Source: Chitinophaga niabensis
Lineage (GTDB): Bacteria > Bacteroidota > Bacteroidia > Chitinophagales > Chitinophagaceae
Length of the DNA: 64,000 bases
Direction: 5' to 3'
Assembly: GCF_900129465.1 (NCBI RefSeq)
Contig: NZ_FSRA01000002.1
Location: 2,666,001-2,730,000 of the forward strand
The translations under genes were made by a program, and so were the position numbers. How positions within the stretch are numbered: position 1 is the first letter of the stretch; every line of letters starts with the position of its first letter. The notes below the pieces were generated by a model. That model had not been told where the DNA came from. It was given only the letters and a program-made list of their open reading frames with translations, and did not search any database. Positions 8,455 to 17,728 of this stretch are shown here, piece after piece.

Positions 8455-9630
8455 ATGAAAATAAGAATGATCGTATGCCTGCTTGGTATTCTGACTACGC
8501 ATGCATTCGCACAAACACCACAGAATGATCTTTCCTCATTAGCACAGATCCAGCAGGGCGTTACATCAAAGCGTGTAAGCAGCTATGATAGGAGTGGTGG
8601 TAACGATGATTTTCTCAAGATCGCAGATGGGGAGAAGAAAGTGATCTTTGACGAAAGCGGCGCAGGGATCATCAATCATATCTGGATCACCATGGCCCCT
8701 CATCCCGGAGCCATGAACCGCAACGATATTATTATCAGGATGTATTGGGATGGAAAAGAGTATCCCTCTGTGGTATCACCTATCGGTCCCTTCTTTGGCC
8801 AGGGCTGGAATGAAGCATATGAATTCAATGCTTTACCACTATCTGCCAGTCCTGATCATGGAAAAGGATTGGTGAGTTACTTTAATATGCCTTTTGGTAA
8901 AGGTGCAAGGATTGAAATAGAGAACCAATCCGGCCGCCCTATAGACGCTTTTTACTTTTATGTAGATTATGTAAGCATGGATAAGCTCCCTCCCGGTATG
9001 GGCCGTTTTCACAGCTGGTATAACAAACAGCTGATGGGCGCCTCCAAAGAAGAAGGGGAAAACGAATGGGCTATTTTAGGTAAATACGGAAACAATACTA
9101 CCGGTAAGGATAATTATGTTTTTGCGGATATCAAAGGGAAAGGGCATTTCGTAGGCGTGAACTATTATGTGCATTCACCCACACCTATGTGGTATGGAGA
9201 AGGAGATGATATGATCTATATCGATGGATCTGAGAAACCCACGCTTCATGGTACAGGAACAGAAGATTACTTCAACACCGCCTTCTGCCCAAAAAATGTT
9301 TTCTCTCATCCTTATTACGGTTATGCAAGGGTAAACAATGATATGGGATGGCTGGGCAGAACACATCTGTACCGCTTCCATGTTACAGATCCCTTATTCT
9401 TCAATAAGTCATTTAAGTTCACAATAGAACATGGCCATAATAATGTGCTGACGCTCGATCTTGCCAGTGTAGCGTACTGGTATCAAAGTGAAGCATCGCC
9501 TGTTCCGCCTATTCCTGATAAGGAAACCAGGAGGCCTAAACCTTTCATCGGTACCGGGGATTTCCACAAATGGCGGAACGAGTGGAGAAAGAGTAAAGGC
9601 AATGATCCTCAGTTATGGGGCAACGAATAA
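8455..9630 (+). CDS. DUF2961/GH172-family secreted glycosidase-like protein (tandem copy 1)
   Basis: A 391-residue protein with a signal peptide ending AFAQ near residue 20. GH172/DUF2961 marks are SSYDRSGGNDD near 42-52, GAGIINHIWITM (69-80), RMYWDG (95-100), GPFFGQGWNE (111-120), WYGEGDDM (246-253), GTGTEDYF (266-273) and a C-terminal YRFH strand followed by FTIEHG. It is clearly a close paralogue of the next gene, with long identical stretches, so a tandem duplication happened in or before this lineage. Both differ from the copy at 1293 in the IEHG block and in ending with WRNEWRKSKGN. Family members cleave furanosides (alpha-D-fructofuranose or D-arabinofuranose); which one applies here is unknown. 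The gap to the next gene is 9 bp. Confidence 0.88.
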   Translation: MKIRMIVCLLGILTTHAFAQTPQNDLSSLAQIQQGVTSKRVSSYDRSGGNDDFLKIADGEKKVIFDESGAGIINHIWITMAPHPGAMNRNDIIIRMYWDGKEYPSVVSPIGPFFGQGWNEAYEFNALPLSASPDHGKGLVSYFNMPFGKGARIEIENQSGRPIDAFYFYVDYVSMDKLPPGMGRFHSWYNKQLMGASKEEGENEWAILGKYGNNTTGKDNYVFADIKGKGHFVGVNYYVHSPTPMWYGEGDDMIYIDGSEKPTLHGTGTEDYFNTAFCPKNVFSHPYYGYARVNNDMGWLGRTHLYRFHVTDPLFFNKSFKFTIEHGHNNVLTLDLASVAYWYQSEASPVPPIPDKETRRPKPFIGTGDFHKWRNEWRKSKGNDPQLWGNE

Positions 9631-9639
9631 CGCAGACTT

Positions 9640-10791
9640 ATGAAATGGACATTCCTCCTCATCATGATATGCAGCAGTTCATCTCTTTACGCACAGGAGA
9701 TGACGGAGCTGAGCATCATCAAACAACAGGTGAAGTCGAAACGCATCAGCAGTTACGACAGGTCTGGCGATAACCATGATAATTTACAGCATATAAAACA
9801 TGGGGAGAAGCGCGTGATCTTTGATGTAAAAGGCACAGGTATCATCCAGCATATCTGGATCACCATGGGGCCGGAGCCTGCTATACTGAGCCGGAATGAC
9901 ATCATCATCCGCATGTACTGGGATGGGCAGGCTTATCCTTCCGTTGAATCACCTATCGGCCCTTTTTTCGGACAGGGATGGAATGAATCTTACCTGTTTA
10001 CTTCTGCGCCATTGGCAGCAACGCCAACGGATGGTATGGGACTGGTCAGTTATTTTGCCATGCCTTTTGAGAAGGGAGGCAGGATAGAGATCGAAAACCA
10101 ATCCGGCAGGGAGATCAACACGCTTTATTTCTATGTTGATTATGTGGAAATGAAACAACTGCCACTACATGCCGGCAGGTTCCATGCCTGGTATAATAAG
10201 CAGCTTACCGGTCCTGTAGATAGTGTTGAAAACGAACATTGGATGTTTGGCCCGGGAAAGCCCAATAAAACCGGAAAGGATAATTATCTGATCGCGGATA
10301 TAAAAGGTAAGGGGCATTTTGTGGGAGTGAATTATTACGTTCATTCTCCCACACCCTACTGGTATGGAGAAGGGGATGATATGATCTTTGTTGATGATAA
10401 TGTTTTAAATGGCACAGGAACAGAGGATTACTTCAATACATCATGGGGAGCCCCCCAAGCACCCTATGCCACACCTTATTTCGGTTATGCCCGCGTGAAT
10501 AACGATATCGGTTTCCTCGGCAGAACACATCTGTACCGCTTTAATATTGCTGATCCGATCTATTTTGATTCCCTGTTCAGATTTACAATAGAACATGGCA
10601 GCATGAATGTGCTCACACTTGACCTGGCCAGCGTTGCTTACTGGTACCAGGATAAAGCTTCACCAGTTCCTGCCATCCCGGATGCGGCAGCAAGAAAACC
10701 ACAGCCCATGATCGGGCCATCGGAGATACACAGATGGCGTAACGAATGGAGAAAAAGTAAAGGTAATAATCCAACATTATGGGGAAATTAG
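9640..10791 (+). CDS. DUF2961/GH172-family secreted glycosidase-like protein (tandem copy 2)
   Basis: A 383-residue protein with a signal peptide (FLLIMICSSSSLYAQ). It shares with the preceding gene the blocks SSYDRSG, IWITMGPEP, RNDIIIRMYWDG, GPFFGQGWNE, IEIENQSGR, WYGEGDDM, GTGTEDYFNTSWG, GRTHLYRF, FTIEHG and the C-terminal RWRNEWRKSKGN. A short insertion/deletion before GTGTED is the main length difference. Retaining two intact, closely related copies side by side suggests either dosage or split specificity, such as different linkages or anomers. Its last 13 bp overlap the start of the GH43 gene, so the two are probably translated together. The product is probably periplasmic or surface located. 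Confidence 0.88.
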   Translation: MKWTFLLIMICSSSSLYAQEMTELSIIKQQVKSKRISSYDRSGDNHDNLQHIKHGEKRVIFDVKGTGIIQHIWITMGPEPAILSRNDIIIRMYWDGQAYPSVESPIGPFFGQGWNESYLFTSAPLAATPTDGMGLVSYFAMPFEKGGRIEIENQSGREINTLYFYVDYVEMKQLPLHAGRFHAWYNKQLTGPVDSVENEHWMFGPGKPNKTGKDNYLIADIKGKGHFVGVNYYVHSPTPYWYGEGDDMIFVDDNVLNGTGTEDYFNTSWGAPQAPYATPYFGYARVNNDIGFLGRTHLYRFNIADPIYFDSLFRFTIEHGSMNVLTLDLASVAYWYQDKASPVPAIPDAAARKPQPMIGPSEIHRWRNEWRKSKGNNPTLWGN

Positions 10792-11843
10792 TATTCAGAA
10801 GAAGTTATATAGTTAGCCTGATGGCCCTTATGCTTTCTTGTTCAGAAACGAAGAAAGCAACAGATTATCCGCCGCCGGATAAGGTAACCACCTTTTATAA
10901 TCCACTGCTCGGCAGCGGCCCTGATCCATGGGTATATAAAAAGGATGGCAGCTTCTACTATATGCATACCATGGTAAATAGTATTGCCATCTGGAAAACA
11001 CGGGCTATCTCCGAACTGGGTAAAGCGCCTGTTAAAACAGTATGGACGCCACCCGCTTCCGGTAACAATACAAAGAATATCTGGGCACCGGAGTTACATT
11101 TCCTGCAAGGGAAATGGTACCTGTATTATACTGCCGGCGCTACTACCAACCTGGCCACACAGCGGTGTTTTGTATTAGAGAACCCCAACCCCGACCCCAC
11201 TACAGGCAGCTGGACGGATAAAGGGAAACTGGCTGACCCATTAGGTGATTATTTTGCTATCGACGGTACCATACTCGAATACAAGGACAAACTTTATTTC
11301 ATCTGGAGCGGACAGATCTCAGGCACAGACATCAGCCAGCGGATCTATATAGCAGAGATGGAAAATCCCTGGACACTTAAATCTTCCCGCGTACAACTTT
11401 CCTTTCCACAGTATGATTGGGAAAAGAAAGGTTCTGCCGTGAATGAAGGGCCGGAAGTATTAAAGAACCCCGCCGGGAATGTTTTTGTGGTGTACTCCGG
11501 AAGTAATTGCGCAACGGATGATTACGGACTGGGTATGTTGAGGCTGAAAGAGAACGGCGATCCTTTAAATGCGGCAGACTGGACAAAAAGCCCGGTACCC
11601 GTATTTACAAAGAGCATTAATAATAATGTATTTGGTCCCGGCCATAATGGGTTCTTTAAATCCAGGGACGATAAAGAGGATTGGATCATTTACCACGCCA
11701 ATGTACAAAGCGGACAGGGCTGTGGCGGTACACGGAGCCCAAGGATCCAACGGTTCACATGGAAGAGTGATGGCACGCCGGATTTTGGTGAACCCGTTGA
11801 TGTATCCCAGAAATTAACAAAGCCTTCGGGCGAATCAGAGTGA
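10779..11843 (+). CDS. GH43-family glycosidase lipoprotein
   Basis: A 354-residue five-bladed beta-propeller glycosidase of the GH43 type. The start gives an N-terminus with Arg residues and the lipobox LMALMLSC, so it is probably lipid-anchored. The three expected carboxylates can be placed: the general base Asp in GSGPDPWV near 45-52, the pKa-modulating Asp in FAIDGTILEY, and the acid Glu in VNEGPEVLKN near 224. WAPELH supports the family. GH43 enzymes hydrolyse arabinofuranosides, xylosides or galactosides with inversion. The gene overlaps the preceding GH172 gene by 13 bp and is followed after 19 bp by the HisD-like gene. A furanosidase role fits the operon, but the exact subfamily is uncertain. 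Confidence 0.87.
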   Translation: MGKLVFRRSYIVSLMALMLSCSETKKATDYPPPDKVTTFYNPLLGSGPDPWVYKKDGSFYYMHTMVNSIAIWKTRAISELGKAPVKTVWTPPASGNNTKNIWAPELHFLQGKWYLYYTAGATTNLATQRCFVLENPNPDPTTGSWTDKGKLADPLGDYFAIDGTILEYKDKLYFIWSGQISGTDISQRIYIAEMENPWTLKSSRVQLSFPQYDWEKKGSAVNEGPEVLKNPAGNVFVVYSGSNCATDDYGLGMLRLKENGDPLNAADWTKSPVPVFTKSINNNVFGPGHNGFFKSRDDKEDWIIYHANVQSGQGCGGTRSPRIQRFTWKSDGTPDFGEPVDVSQKLTKPSGESE

Positions 11844-11862
11844 AAACAATTAAATCATACGA

Positions 11863-13137
11863 ATGACCAGGTTTTTGAAAAAAGGGAAAAGTGAATCTGA
11901 TCTTAAGAACGCAGATTCAGGCGTGAGAAAAACAGTAGGAAAGATCATTAAGGATATTGAGGAGAACGGGGACCTTGCTGTTAGAAAATATGCCGCATCG
12001 TTTGATAGCTGGCCTCCGGATGCATTCCGGCTAACGAAAGACCAGATAAAGGAAATAGTGCAGCGTACGCCGGAACAGGTGATACAGGATATCTTGTTTG
12101 CACAACAGCAGATCAGGTTTTTTGCAGAAAAACAGCTGGCTTCTATTGCTGATATTGAAGTAGAAACCTTACCGGGTGTTTTCCTGGGGCATAAGAACAT
12201 CCCGGTGAATAGTGTAGGCTGTTATATTCCGGGTGGGAGATACCCCATGGTAGCTTCTGCGCACATGAGTATCCTCACGGCAAAAGTAGCTGGTGTAAAA
12301 AGGGTGATCGCCTGTACACCACCCATCAATGGGAGGATACCCGAAGCCACTGTATGCGCCATGCATTTTGCAGGAGCAGATGAGATCTATATCCTGGGAG
12401 GTGTACAGGCATTGTGTGCCATGGCCATCGGTACAGATTCCATTAAAGCGGTGGATATGCTGGTAGGGCCTGGTAATGCATATGTGGCAGAAGCTAAAAG
12501 GCAATTGTTTGGAAGGGTAGGGATCGATCTCTTTGCCGGACCTACGGAAGTGCTGGTGATCGCAGATGAAACTGCCGATGCTGAAATGATTGCCTGTGAT
12601 CTGTTAGGCCAGGCTGAACATGGCCCAACATCTCCGGCAGCACTGATCACTACTTCGGAAAAACTTGCACAGGAAACTTTAGTGGAAATAGAAAGGCAGC
12701 TGAAACAGCTGTCTACTGCCGATATTGCAGGTGTTGCATGGGAAGAGTATGGTTCTATCATATTGGTAGATTCCCTTGAAGAAGCCGTTCAAGAAGCTGA
12801 TGCACTGGCATATGAACATGTTGAAGTATTGACCCGCGACCCACAGTACTTCCTGGATAACATGACCAATTACGGTGCCTTGTTCCTCGGCCCTGAAACC
12901 AATGTGGCCTACGGTGATAAAGTGATCGGTACGAATCATACCCTGCCTACCATGAAAGCTGCACGGTATACCGGCGGATTATGGGTTGGTAAATTCCTCA
13001 AGAATTGCACTTATCAACGATGCACACCTGAAGCAAGTGCCATGATCGGTAAATACGCTATGCGTTTATGTGAGCTGGAAGGGTTTGCAGCACACAAAGA
13101 ACAGGCAGCATTACGGGTAAAACGTTACAGCAAATGA
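11863..13137 (+). CDS. HisD-like zinc alcohol/aldehyde dehydrogenase (histidinol dehydrogenase family)
   Basis: A 424-residue cytoplasmic protein of the histidinol dehydrogenase fold. By recalled alignment with E. coli HisD, the zinc ligands map to Gln250 and His253 (LLGQAEHGP), Asp352 (AYGDK) and His411 (AAHKEQ), and the catalytic pair to Glu318-His319 (YEHVEV). All are present, so the enzyme should be active. The substrate loop differs from biosynthetic His[20 protein letters not shown] followed by [17 protein letters not shown] associate that form with catabolic HisD relatives that oxidise other primary alcohols, such as HpsN for dihydroxypropanesulfonate. There are no other his genes here and the locus is a glycan operon, so I infer four-electron oxidation of a sugar alcohol or similar product. 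It overlaps the next gene by 4 bp. Confidence 0.85.
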   Translation: MTRFLKKGKSESDLKNADSGVRKTVGKIIKDIEENGDLAVRKYAASFDSWPPDAFRLTKDQIKEIVQRTPEQVIQDILFAQQQIRFFAEKQLASIADIEVETLPGVFLGHKNIPVNSVGCYIPGGRYPMVASAHMSILTAKVAGVKRVIACTPPINGRIPEATVCAMHFAGADEIYILGGVQALCAMAIGTDSIKAVDMLVGPGNAYVAEAKRQLFGRVGIDLFAGPTEVLVIADETADAEMIACDLLGQAEHGPTSPAALITTSEKLAQETLVEIERQLKQLSTADIAGVAWEEYGSIILVDSLEEAVQEADALAYEHVEVLTRDPQYFLDNMTNYGALFLGPETNVAYGDKVIGTNHTLPTMKAARYTGGLWVGKFLKNCTYQRCTPEASAMIGKYAMRLCELEGFAAHKEQAALRVKRYSK

Positions 13138-14072
13138 AATTCCCACTGATCATACTCTTACTGCTGAACTGCATTCCTTCATTCGCACAACTTATCCCGG
13201 AAATAAGCGGACCCTTTGTTCACATCTTCAACCCGAATGATCTGCGTAAAGAAGGAGATAGTTCCTGGTATACAAATGACCATACTTTTATTAAGGGAGA
13301 AGACGGTACATGGCATGCCTATGGCATCATTCACCATTTGCCTGTTGCACCCTGGAAAGAAACACGGCTTTTCCATATCTCTGCGAAATCCATCAAACAG
13401 GGAAAATGGGAAGATCACGGGTATGCATTAACGGCAAAACCAGGTGTGGAAAGGGTGCTATGGGCGCCTTATGTGATGCATGAAAAGGGTACGTATTATA
13501 TGTTCTACAACGTAGGCAATATGCAGAAGAATGCGCCGGATTATGCTTCCTGGGGGCAATTATGTATGGCTGCCAGTAAAGACCTGTACACATGGGAGCG
13601 GCATAAACGTAATCCGCTCTTCAGTGATCCGGGGCATGCAAGGGACTCCTATATCATGCACTACAAGGGAAAGTATTATTACTACTATACAAGAACATAC
13701 AGCGAAACAGACCTTCGTTCCGCCGTTGCTGTAAGGACCGGTCCCGATCTCTTTCATTGGAGCGGCCCGCAGATAGCCCATGTACAACCTTATGAAGTTT
13801 ACTGGGGAGGAGATGCGGAAAGCCCCTTTGTGATACAGAAGGACGGTTTATTTTACCTGTTCATTTGTAAAGCCATGACGGAATACAATCTTACCGCCGT
13901 ATATTGGTCTAAAGACCCGGAGAACTTTCCAATAGAAAACCTTGTATGTACTTTACCCGTGCATGCCGCTGAAATAATATACGATAAAAAGGACGGCTGG
14001 TTTATTTCAAATACAGGATGGGACAAGAAGGGACTTTACCTTGCTCCCTTACGTTGGAAATCAGCCAAATAA
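13134..14072 (+). CDS. GH43/GH32-like five-bladed propeller glycosidase, secreted
   Basis: A 312-residue protein with a signal peptide ([14 protein letters not shown]). Propeller-type motifs are [18 protein letters not shown] near 47-64 (first Asp), [19 protein letters not shown] near 104-122, [19 protein letters not shown] and [16 protein letters not shown] near 228-243 (candidate acid Glu). This pattern resembles clan GH-F/GH-J propellers such as GH43, but the blocks are diverged and the subfamily is not clear. It starts inside the stop of the HisD-like gene (ATGA) and ends 13 bp before the large GH172 gene. It is likely another exo- or accessory glycosidase of the same pathway. Confidence 0.75.
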   Translation: MKFPLIILLLLNCIPSFAQLIPEISGPFVHIFNPNDLRKEGDSSWYTNDHTFIKGEDGTWHAYGIIHHLPVAPWKETRLFHISAKSIKQGKWEDHGYALTAKPGVERVLWAPYVMHEKGTYYMFYNVGNMQKNAPDYASWGQLCMAASKDLYTWERHKRNPLFSDPGHARDSYIMHYKGKYYYYYTRTYSETDLRSAVAVRTGPDLFHWSGPQIAHVQPYEVYWGGDAESPFVIQKDGLFYLFICKAMTEYNLTAVYWSKDPENFPIENLVCTLPVHAAEIIYDKKDGWFISNTGWDKKGLYLAPLRWKSAK

Positions 14073-14085
14073 AATAAAGAAAAGT

Positions 14086-16263
14086 ATGCGCTATTTATTG
14101 ATCCTGGTATGTTGCATACCTGTTTATTCAAATGCACAAAAAATACCTATAGGCTATGATGCCTTCCGTTTATGGGAACAATTACCACAACAACGGATAG
14201 GTGTACGGGCATATATGCGTAGTACTTATTCCCGTACAGGCGGTTCCTATGATGCCTCCAATTTCCTCTTCATGAATAAAGAAGATGAGAATGTAACACT
14301 GGATGTAAAAGGAAACGGCGTATTGTATTTCTTTCGTACCAACCACTGGCATGGCAGTCCATGGCATTTTGTGGTAGATGGAAAAGATAACATCGTATCT
14401 GAAACAGCTACCGCTGACCCTGTTGATGCGGTGAAGAAATACAAGAACACGGTTTTTATTCCCACAAGCACTTTCCCGGAACCCCTGGCCTGGACCTGGG
14501 GAACAACCAAAGGCGCCAACCTAATCTGGACGCCGATGCCTTTCAGGGATTCCCTGCGGATTGCCTATTCCCGTACATTCTATGGAACAGGGTACTACAT
14601 CTATCATCTGTACGCAAATCCAACGGGCCTTCCTTCCTGGAACCTTCATAAAACACCCGATAAAGATGTAGTAGACTTTGTGAACCGCGCAGGCACAGAC
14701 ATTGCACCAAAGGATATCAAAAAACTGGAAGGCACTATAAAGCTCAACAAGGAGCAGGTGGTACTGGCTAACATCACATCCTCTTCTTCCATCAGGGCCT
14801 TGAAATTGAGACTGCCGCTGGATAAAGCAGAAGCACTGGAACGTATCCGCATACGGGTAACCTGGGATAATGCAGCCTATCCATCTATCGATGCGCCGAT
14901 CTGTCTTTTCTTTGGTGCCGGTACTTTCTTTAACAGGGAGCGCAAGGAATACCTGGTAAAAGGCCTGCCCATTAATATCCGCTACGATTATCCTAATAAT
15001 AAAGTGGAACTGGCCTGTTACTACCCCATGCCATTCTTTAGATCGGCAAAGTTTGAATTGACAGGTATCACACCAGGAGACGCTGCCATCGATTATGAGA
15101 TCCGTTATGAACGTTTCAAAACACCTGCCCACCAAAGCAGTTATTTTCATGCTACCTACCGTGATTTCCCAAAGCCTGAATTCGGGCAGGACATGACCTG
15201 GCTGGACACCAAAGGGGAAGAAGGACAGGAAGAATGGACGGGTAGTTTTCTTGGTACTTCCTTCATCTTTTCTCATAATGCCAACCTGCATACATTAGAA
15301 GGTGATCCACGTTTCTTCTTTGATAACAGCCAGTCGCCACAGGCATATGGAACAGGTACGGAAGAATGGGCCGGTGGTGGTGATTACTGGGGCGGGGAGA
15401 ATATGACCCTTCCATTGGCAGGCCATCCCTGCGGCGCAACAGAAAAGAAAACAGCCGTTAACGATAAAGACCTCATTCAATCCGCATACCGTTTCTTAGT
15501 GGCAGACCTGATGCCTTTCGGGAACAGGGCTGTGATCCGTTTTGAACATAATGAAAACGTATCGCAGGAACACTACGAAGCGGTATCGTACTGGTATGGC
15601 CTCCCTGCATCTTCCTTAGTAAAGACGGATTCTATCGATATCGGTAAACCGGAAGATGAACAACGGCATGCCTACAATTCCCCACAAGCTTCCGAAGTTG
15701 AAACCATCCGCTCAAAATATGAATGGGGGCCGGATGTGTATCCTGCTCAAACATGGGGATATGATCTGCGAAAGAGGGACGAATATAAAGATCTGATCGG
15801 CAAGGAAATTTATCCGGCCCAGGAACAGGATGGCCGCCATACTACGGGCACTTCTGAATTCACGGTTAAACTCCGCAAAGATAACAAGGGAGTACTTTTA
15901 CGCCGGACACTGGATTATAGCTATCCAAACCAGAACGCCGAAGTATTTGTTTCAACAGACGGGAAAAACTGGCAGAAAGCCGGCAACTGGTACCTGGCCG
16001 GTGCCAATACTTATATGATCTCCCGTCCTGAAGGAGAGCTCTCCCCCAGGAAATACAAAGTGGAGACCTCCAACCGCCGTTTCCGGGACGATGAATTCCT
16101 GATTCCCGCTAACTTGACAAAAGGCAAACCAGCAATACGTATAAAGATTAAATTTGTTCCCGGAAACCAGGAGTTATATCCCGGCCACCCATTTCCAAAC
16201 GGAAGTGCCTGGAGTGAGCTGAAATATGATATCTACAATTACGTATTGCCAAACTTTAAATGA
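14086..16263 (+). CDS. Large DUF2961/GH172-family secreted protein
   Basis: A 725-residue protein from ATG 14086. The open frame extends upstream to a TTG at 14041, but that start would overlap the previous gene and bury the signal peptide MRYLLILVCCIPVYSNAQ, so 14086 is preferred. The signature appears in altered form as GTGTEEW, where other copies read GTGTEDY, and the IEHG block reads RFEHNEN. An N-terminal DUF2961-like module (DVKGNGVLYFF) is followed by a second one (RIRVTWDN, CLFFGAG). A C-terminal beta-rich region from about residue 590 contains LRRTLDYSYPNQNAEVFV. It is roughly twice the usual family length. This is the fourth GH172-like gene in the operon and the most diverged. It overlaps the next gene by 4 bp. 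Confidence 0.83.
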   Translation: MRYLLILVCCIPVYSNAQKIPIGYDAFRLWEQLPQQRIGVRAYMRSTYSRTGGSYDASNFLFMNKEDENVTLDVKGNGVLYFFRTNHWHGSPWHFVVDGKDNIVSETATADPVDAVKKYKNTVFIPTSTFPEPLAWTWGTTKGANLIWTPMPFRDSLRIAYSRTFYGTGYYIYHLYANPTGLPSWNLHKTPDKDVVDFVNRAGTDIAPKDIKKLEGTIKLNKEQVVLANITSSSSIRALKLRLPLDKAEALERIRIRVTWDNAAYPSIDAPICLFFGAGTFFNRERKEYLVKGLPINIRYDYPNNKVELACYYPMPFFRSAKFELTGITPGDAAIDYEIRYERFKTPAHQSSYFHATYRDFPKPEFGQDMTWLDTKGEEGQEEWTGSFLGTSFIFSHNANLHTLEGDPRFFFDNSQSPQAYGTGTEEWAGGGDYWGGENMTLPLAGHPCGATEKKTAVNDKDLIQSAYRFLVADLMPFGNRAVIRFEHNENVSQEHYEAVSYWYGLPASSLVKTDSIDIGKPEDEQRHAYNSPQASEVETIRSKYEWGPDVYPAQTWGYDLRKRDEYKDLIGKEIYPAQEQDGRHTTGTSEFTVKLRKDNKGVLLRRTLDYSYPNQNAEVFVSTDGKNWQKAGNWYLAGANTYMISRPEGELSPRKYKVETSNRRFRDDEFLIPANLTKGKPAIRIKIKFVPGNQELYPGHPFPNGSAWSELKYDIYNYVLPNFK

Positions 16264-17663
16264 CCGTTATGCGCAGAGTACTTACGATGGCACTTTTGTG
16301 TGCTGCCCTTTCTTCATTCAGTAATGTCCGGTTGCCCAGCATTATCAGCAGCAACATGGTGTTACAGCAGCAAAGCAAAGTAAAGTTCTGGGGAGCAGCT
16401 GACCCTAATGAAAAGATCTCCATTACCACTTCATGGAATAATAAAGCCTACGAAGCTGTTGCCACAAATAATGCCCGCTGGGAAGTACTTGTTGAAACAC
16501 CTGCAGCAGGAGGCCCTTTTACCATTACGCTGAAAGGAAAGAACACCATCGTACTGAACAATATCCTGATAGGAGAGGTGTGGGTATGCTCAGGGCAAAG
16601 CAATATGGAAATGCGTTTAGGTAGTTTGAAGGACATCAAAGAAGAAGCGCCGGTTGCCTTCAATCCGAATATCCGTTTTTTCGACATCCCTAAAACCACT
16701 TCTTTGCACCCACAGGATAATTGTGAAGGAGAATGGACCATCTGCGACAGCAATACGATCAAATCGTTTAGTGCTGTAGGTTATTACTTTGGCAAGAACC
16801 TGCATAAAAATCTGAATGTGCCCATCGGTTTAGTGGATGCAAGCTGGGGAGGAACAGCAGCGGAGGTATGGACGCCTGATAGTATCATTTATGCTGATCC
16901 TGTATTAAAACAGGCTGCGTCAAAGATATCCATTCCGGGAGGCCGTCCATATATACCGGGTTATGCATACAACGGTATGATCGCTCCCATCACAAATTTT
17001 GATATTGCAGGTACTATCTGGTACCAGGGCGAGAATAACACCGGCCAGGCAAAAACCTATGCCAAACTGCTCCCTGTAATGATAGATAGCTGGCGTAATG
17101 CATGGAAGAAAGAATTTCCTTTCTACTTAGTGCAGGTTGCGCCCTATAAATATGGTATTAAGAACAGTGGTGCCATACTTCGGGAAGCACAGGCACAGGT
17201 AGCTGATCATCATCCTCATACCGGTATGGTGGTGATCACGGACCTCGTTGCAGATACCAATGATGTACACCCTACCAACAAAAAAGATGTAGGATTACGT
17301 TTGGCGAATCTGGCACTGGCGGATACTTATCATAAAGATGGTATCGCTTATAAAAGTCCCTCTTTCAAAGGGCTGACCGTAAAAGGAAATAAAGCGATCG
17401 TTACTTTGGATAATGCAGAGAAAGGTCTTGTAATAAAAGGTAAAACAGCCACGGAGTTTGTGATCGCAGGAGAAGACCAGGTATTTTATCCTGCAGAAGT
17501 TACTATTAAGAATAATACATTGATCGTTTCCAGCAAAGAGGTAAAGGTACCTGTTGCGGTACGTTTTGGTTTCCGTAATACGGCGGTCGGGAATGTGTTT
17601 GGTAAAGAGGGGCTTCCCTTGGCTCCCTTCCGGACCGATACCTGGGAAGTGGAAATGAAGTAA
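16260..17663 (+). CDS. Sialate O-acetylesterase-family SGNH esterase
   Basis: A 467-residue protein with a signal peptide (MALLCAALSSFSNV); the start may be ATG 16260 or ATG 16269. It has the family pattern: an N-terminal beta domain (LPSIISSNMVLQQ), the SGNH block I VCSGQSNMEMRL with the nucleophile Ser near residue 115, DASWGGTAAEVWTP, IWYQGENNTG and the C-terminal catalytic block NDVHPTNKKDVGLRLA with Asp-x-x-His. These enzymes remove O-acetyl groups from sialic acids or from plant and microbial polysaccharides. As the last gene of the operon, 5 bp before a strong terminator, it probably deacetylates the target glycan before the glycosidases act. No sialic-acid catabolic genes are nearby, so sialate itself is an unlikely substrate. 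Confidence 0.88.
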   Translation: MTVMRRVLTMALLCAALSSFSNVRLPSIISSNMVLQQQSKVKFWGAADPNEKISITTSWNNKAYEAVATNNARWEVLVETPAAGGPFTITLKGKNTIVLNNILIGEVWVCSGQSNMEMRLGSLKDIKEEAPVAFNPNIRFFDIPKTTSLHPQDNCEGEWTICDSNTIKSFSAVGYYFGKNLHKNLNVPIGLVDASWGGTAAEVWTPDSIIYADPVLKQAASKISIPGGRPYIPGYAYNGMIAPITNFDIAGTIWYQGENNTGQAKTYAKLLPVMIDSWRNAWKKEFPFYLVQVAPYKYGIKNSGAILREAQAQVADHHPHTGMVVITDLVADTNDVHPTNKKDVGLRLANLALADTYHKDGIAYKSPSFKGLTVKGNKAIVTLDNAEKGLVIKGKTATEFVIAGEDQVFYPAEVTIKNNTLIVSSKEVKVPVAVRFGFRNTAVGNVFGKEGLPLAPFRTDTWEVEMK

Positions 17664-17665
17664 TA

Positions 17666-17706
17666 AAAAAAGGGCTGTTTCTTTACCGGAACGGCCCTTT
17701 TTTGAT
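17666..17706 (+). terminator. Rho-independent terminator closing the GH172 operon
   Basis: AAAGGGCTGTTTC (17669-17681) pairs with GGAACGGCCCTTT (17688-17700), including two G-U pairs, around a short loop and followed by a T-run. It lies directly after the esterase stop. Confidence 0.9.
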
Positions 17707-17728
17707 TTTTGTGGATGGGCCATGGTAG

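Noticed and set aside
11863-13137. Biosynthetic histidinol dehydrogenase of a histidine operon
   Set aside because: No his gene is adjacent and the substrate loop is of the catabolic type. Kept as a HisD-like dehydrogenase.
14521-15291. 256-codon minus-strand ORF inside the large GH172 gene
   Set aside because: It is antisense to a gene with a signal peptide and family motifs. The reverse product has no recognisable feature.
16260-17663. Sialic acid catabolism at the end of the first operon
   Set aside because: No nanA, nanE, sialidase or related gene is present. The esterase family also acts on other acetylated glycans.
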